A DNA stretch of 6,185 bases, taken from contig CAAGIZ010000030.1 of assembly GCA_900770075.1 (NCBI GenBank), positions 1 to 6,185 of the forward strand. The letters run 5' to 3'. The notes below the pieces were generated by a model. That model was given only the letters and a program-made list of their open reading frames with translations, was not told the DNA's origin and ran no database searches. This DNA comes from Spirochaetia bacterium. GTDB taxonomy: Bacteria > Spirochaetota > Spirochaetia > Treponematales > Treponemataceae. The position numbers and the translations under genes are program-made. The stretch's first letter is position 1; every line of letters begins with the position of its first letter. Positions 5,764-6,185 of this stretch are shown piece after piece.

Positions 5764-6185
5764 TTATTTGTCGAATTTTTCAGCGAGATCTTCATCATCA
5801 CTGTCTTCTTCAGCAACATCTTCTTCTTTTGGTTCTGTAGGAGTGTAGTTGCTGTAATCGGCGATTTCTTCATCGTCCTTCTTTGTCGAAGCATCAGTAA
5901 CGATTTCTTCATCGTCGTTGAGGGTTTCGATGATTTTGAGTCCTTCTTCGTTGTTTGCTTCTACAACAGCGTTTGCAATGATAGAAGTGAAGAGTGAAAT
6001 TGCGCGGATTGCATCGTCATTTCCAGGAATAGGGTAGTCGATTCCTTCAGGGTTACAGTTTGTATCAACTACAGCAACGATAGGAATACCCATGCGGTGA
6101 GCTTCTGCAACGGCAATCTGTTCCTTGTGGGTGTCGATGATGAAAAGAATTCCTGGGAGTTCTTTCATTTCTTTGATACCGCCAA
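5764..6185 (-). CDS. rpsB: Small ribosomal subunit protein S2 (uS2), C-terminal part
   Basis: The gene enters from the right edge, so its start and about the first 150 residues are missing; 139 complete codons plus the stop remain. The visible part begins GGIKEMKELPGILFIIDTHKEQIAVAEAHRMGIPIVAVVDTN, matching the S2 core (E. coli LGGIKDMGGLP...), then DYPIPGNDDAIRAISLF, the conserved PGNDDAIR segment. S2 binds late to the 30S subunit near S1 and the mRNA exit. After the core (ending near IANAVVEANNEEG) a tail of about 54 residues follows with 24 Asp/Glu and only 5 Lys. It is much longer than the short tail of E. coli S2 (241 residues in total). The tail carries a duplicated DDEEI. Likely first gene of the operon, with its promoter and any S2 autoregulatory leader outside the window. 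Confidence 0.97.
   Translation of the reverse strand, partial: GGIKEMKELPGILFIIDTHKEQIAVAEAHRMGIPIVAVVDTNCNPEGIDYPIPGNDDAIRAISLFTSIIANAVVEANNEEGLKIIETLNDDEEIVTDASTKKDDEEIADYSNYTPTEPKEEDVAEEDSDDEDLAEKFDK
5862..5916. repeat. In-frame 16-bp direct repeat in the rpsB tail
   Basis: CGATTTCTTCATCGTC occurs at 5862-5877 and again, identical, at 5901-5916. The offset is 39 bp (13 codons), so the frame is kept, and each copy encodes DDEEI in the acidic tail of S2. It suggests growth of the tail by local duplication, though codon bias in acidic runs could also contribute. Confidence 0.75.

Overview
The window is one minus-strand block of eight genes. In transcription order, from high to low coordinates, they are: rpsB (3' part only), tsf, frr, uppS, cdsA, dxr, rseP, and the 5' part of a gene for an exported protein that looks like a beta-propeller. 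All gene calls rest on motifs read directly from the translations. The order rpsB-tsf-(pyrH)-frr-uppS-cdsA-dxr-rseP is a well-known conserved bacterial cluster, but here pyrH is absent between tsf and frr. From memory, Treponema pallidum has the same pyrH-less order (around TP0600-TP0606). That match, the MEP-pathway gene and the moderately AT-leaning sequence suggest a treponeme-like spirochaete, perhaps a gut or oral Treponema. This is an inference, not proven by the sequence.

Layout: 5764-6185 holds the C-terminal part of ribosomal protein S2, with a long acidic tail. 4913-5749 is elongation factor Ts. 4774-4912 is the only sizeable non-coding gap (139 bp); it holds two inverted repeats and a possible 40-codon leader ORF. 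4231-4773 is ribosome recycling factor. 3485-4207 (UppS), 2622-3473 (CdsA), 1467-2573 (Dxr) and 334-1464 (RseP) follow with gaps of only 2 to 48 bp. 1-317 is the start of a secreted WD40-like protein, 16 bp after rseP. No promoter is clear inside the block, so transcription probably begins upstream of rpsB, outside the window. The tsf-frr spacer is the most likely place for expression to be re-set.

Functionally, the first three genes serve translation (30S subunit, EF-Tu recycling, post-termination ribosome recycling). The next four serve the envelope: Dxr commits carbon to MEP isoprenoid synthesis, UppS uses isoprenoid precursors to make the C55 lipid carrier for the cell wall, CdsA makes CDP-diacylglycerol for phospholipids, and RseP is a membrane-embedded site-2 protease. 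The last gene encodes a protein likely to act outside the inner membrane.

Most of the window is ordinary housekeeping sequence. I see no mobile element, CRISPR array, tRNA or rRNA, and no evidence of a new multi-gene system. The points worth a second look are the structured tsf-frr spacer, the repeat-bearing acidic tail of S2, and the secreted propeller gene attached to rseP.
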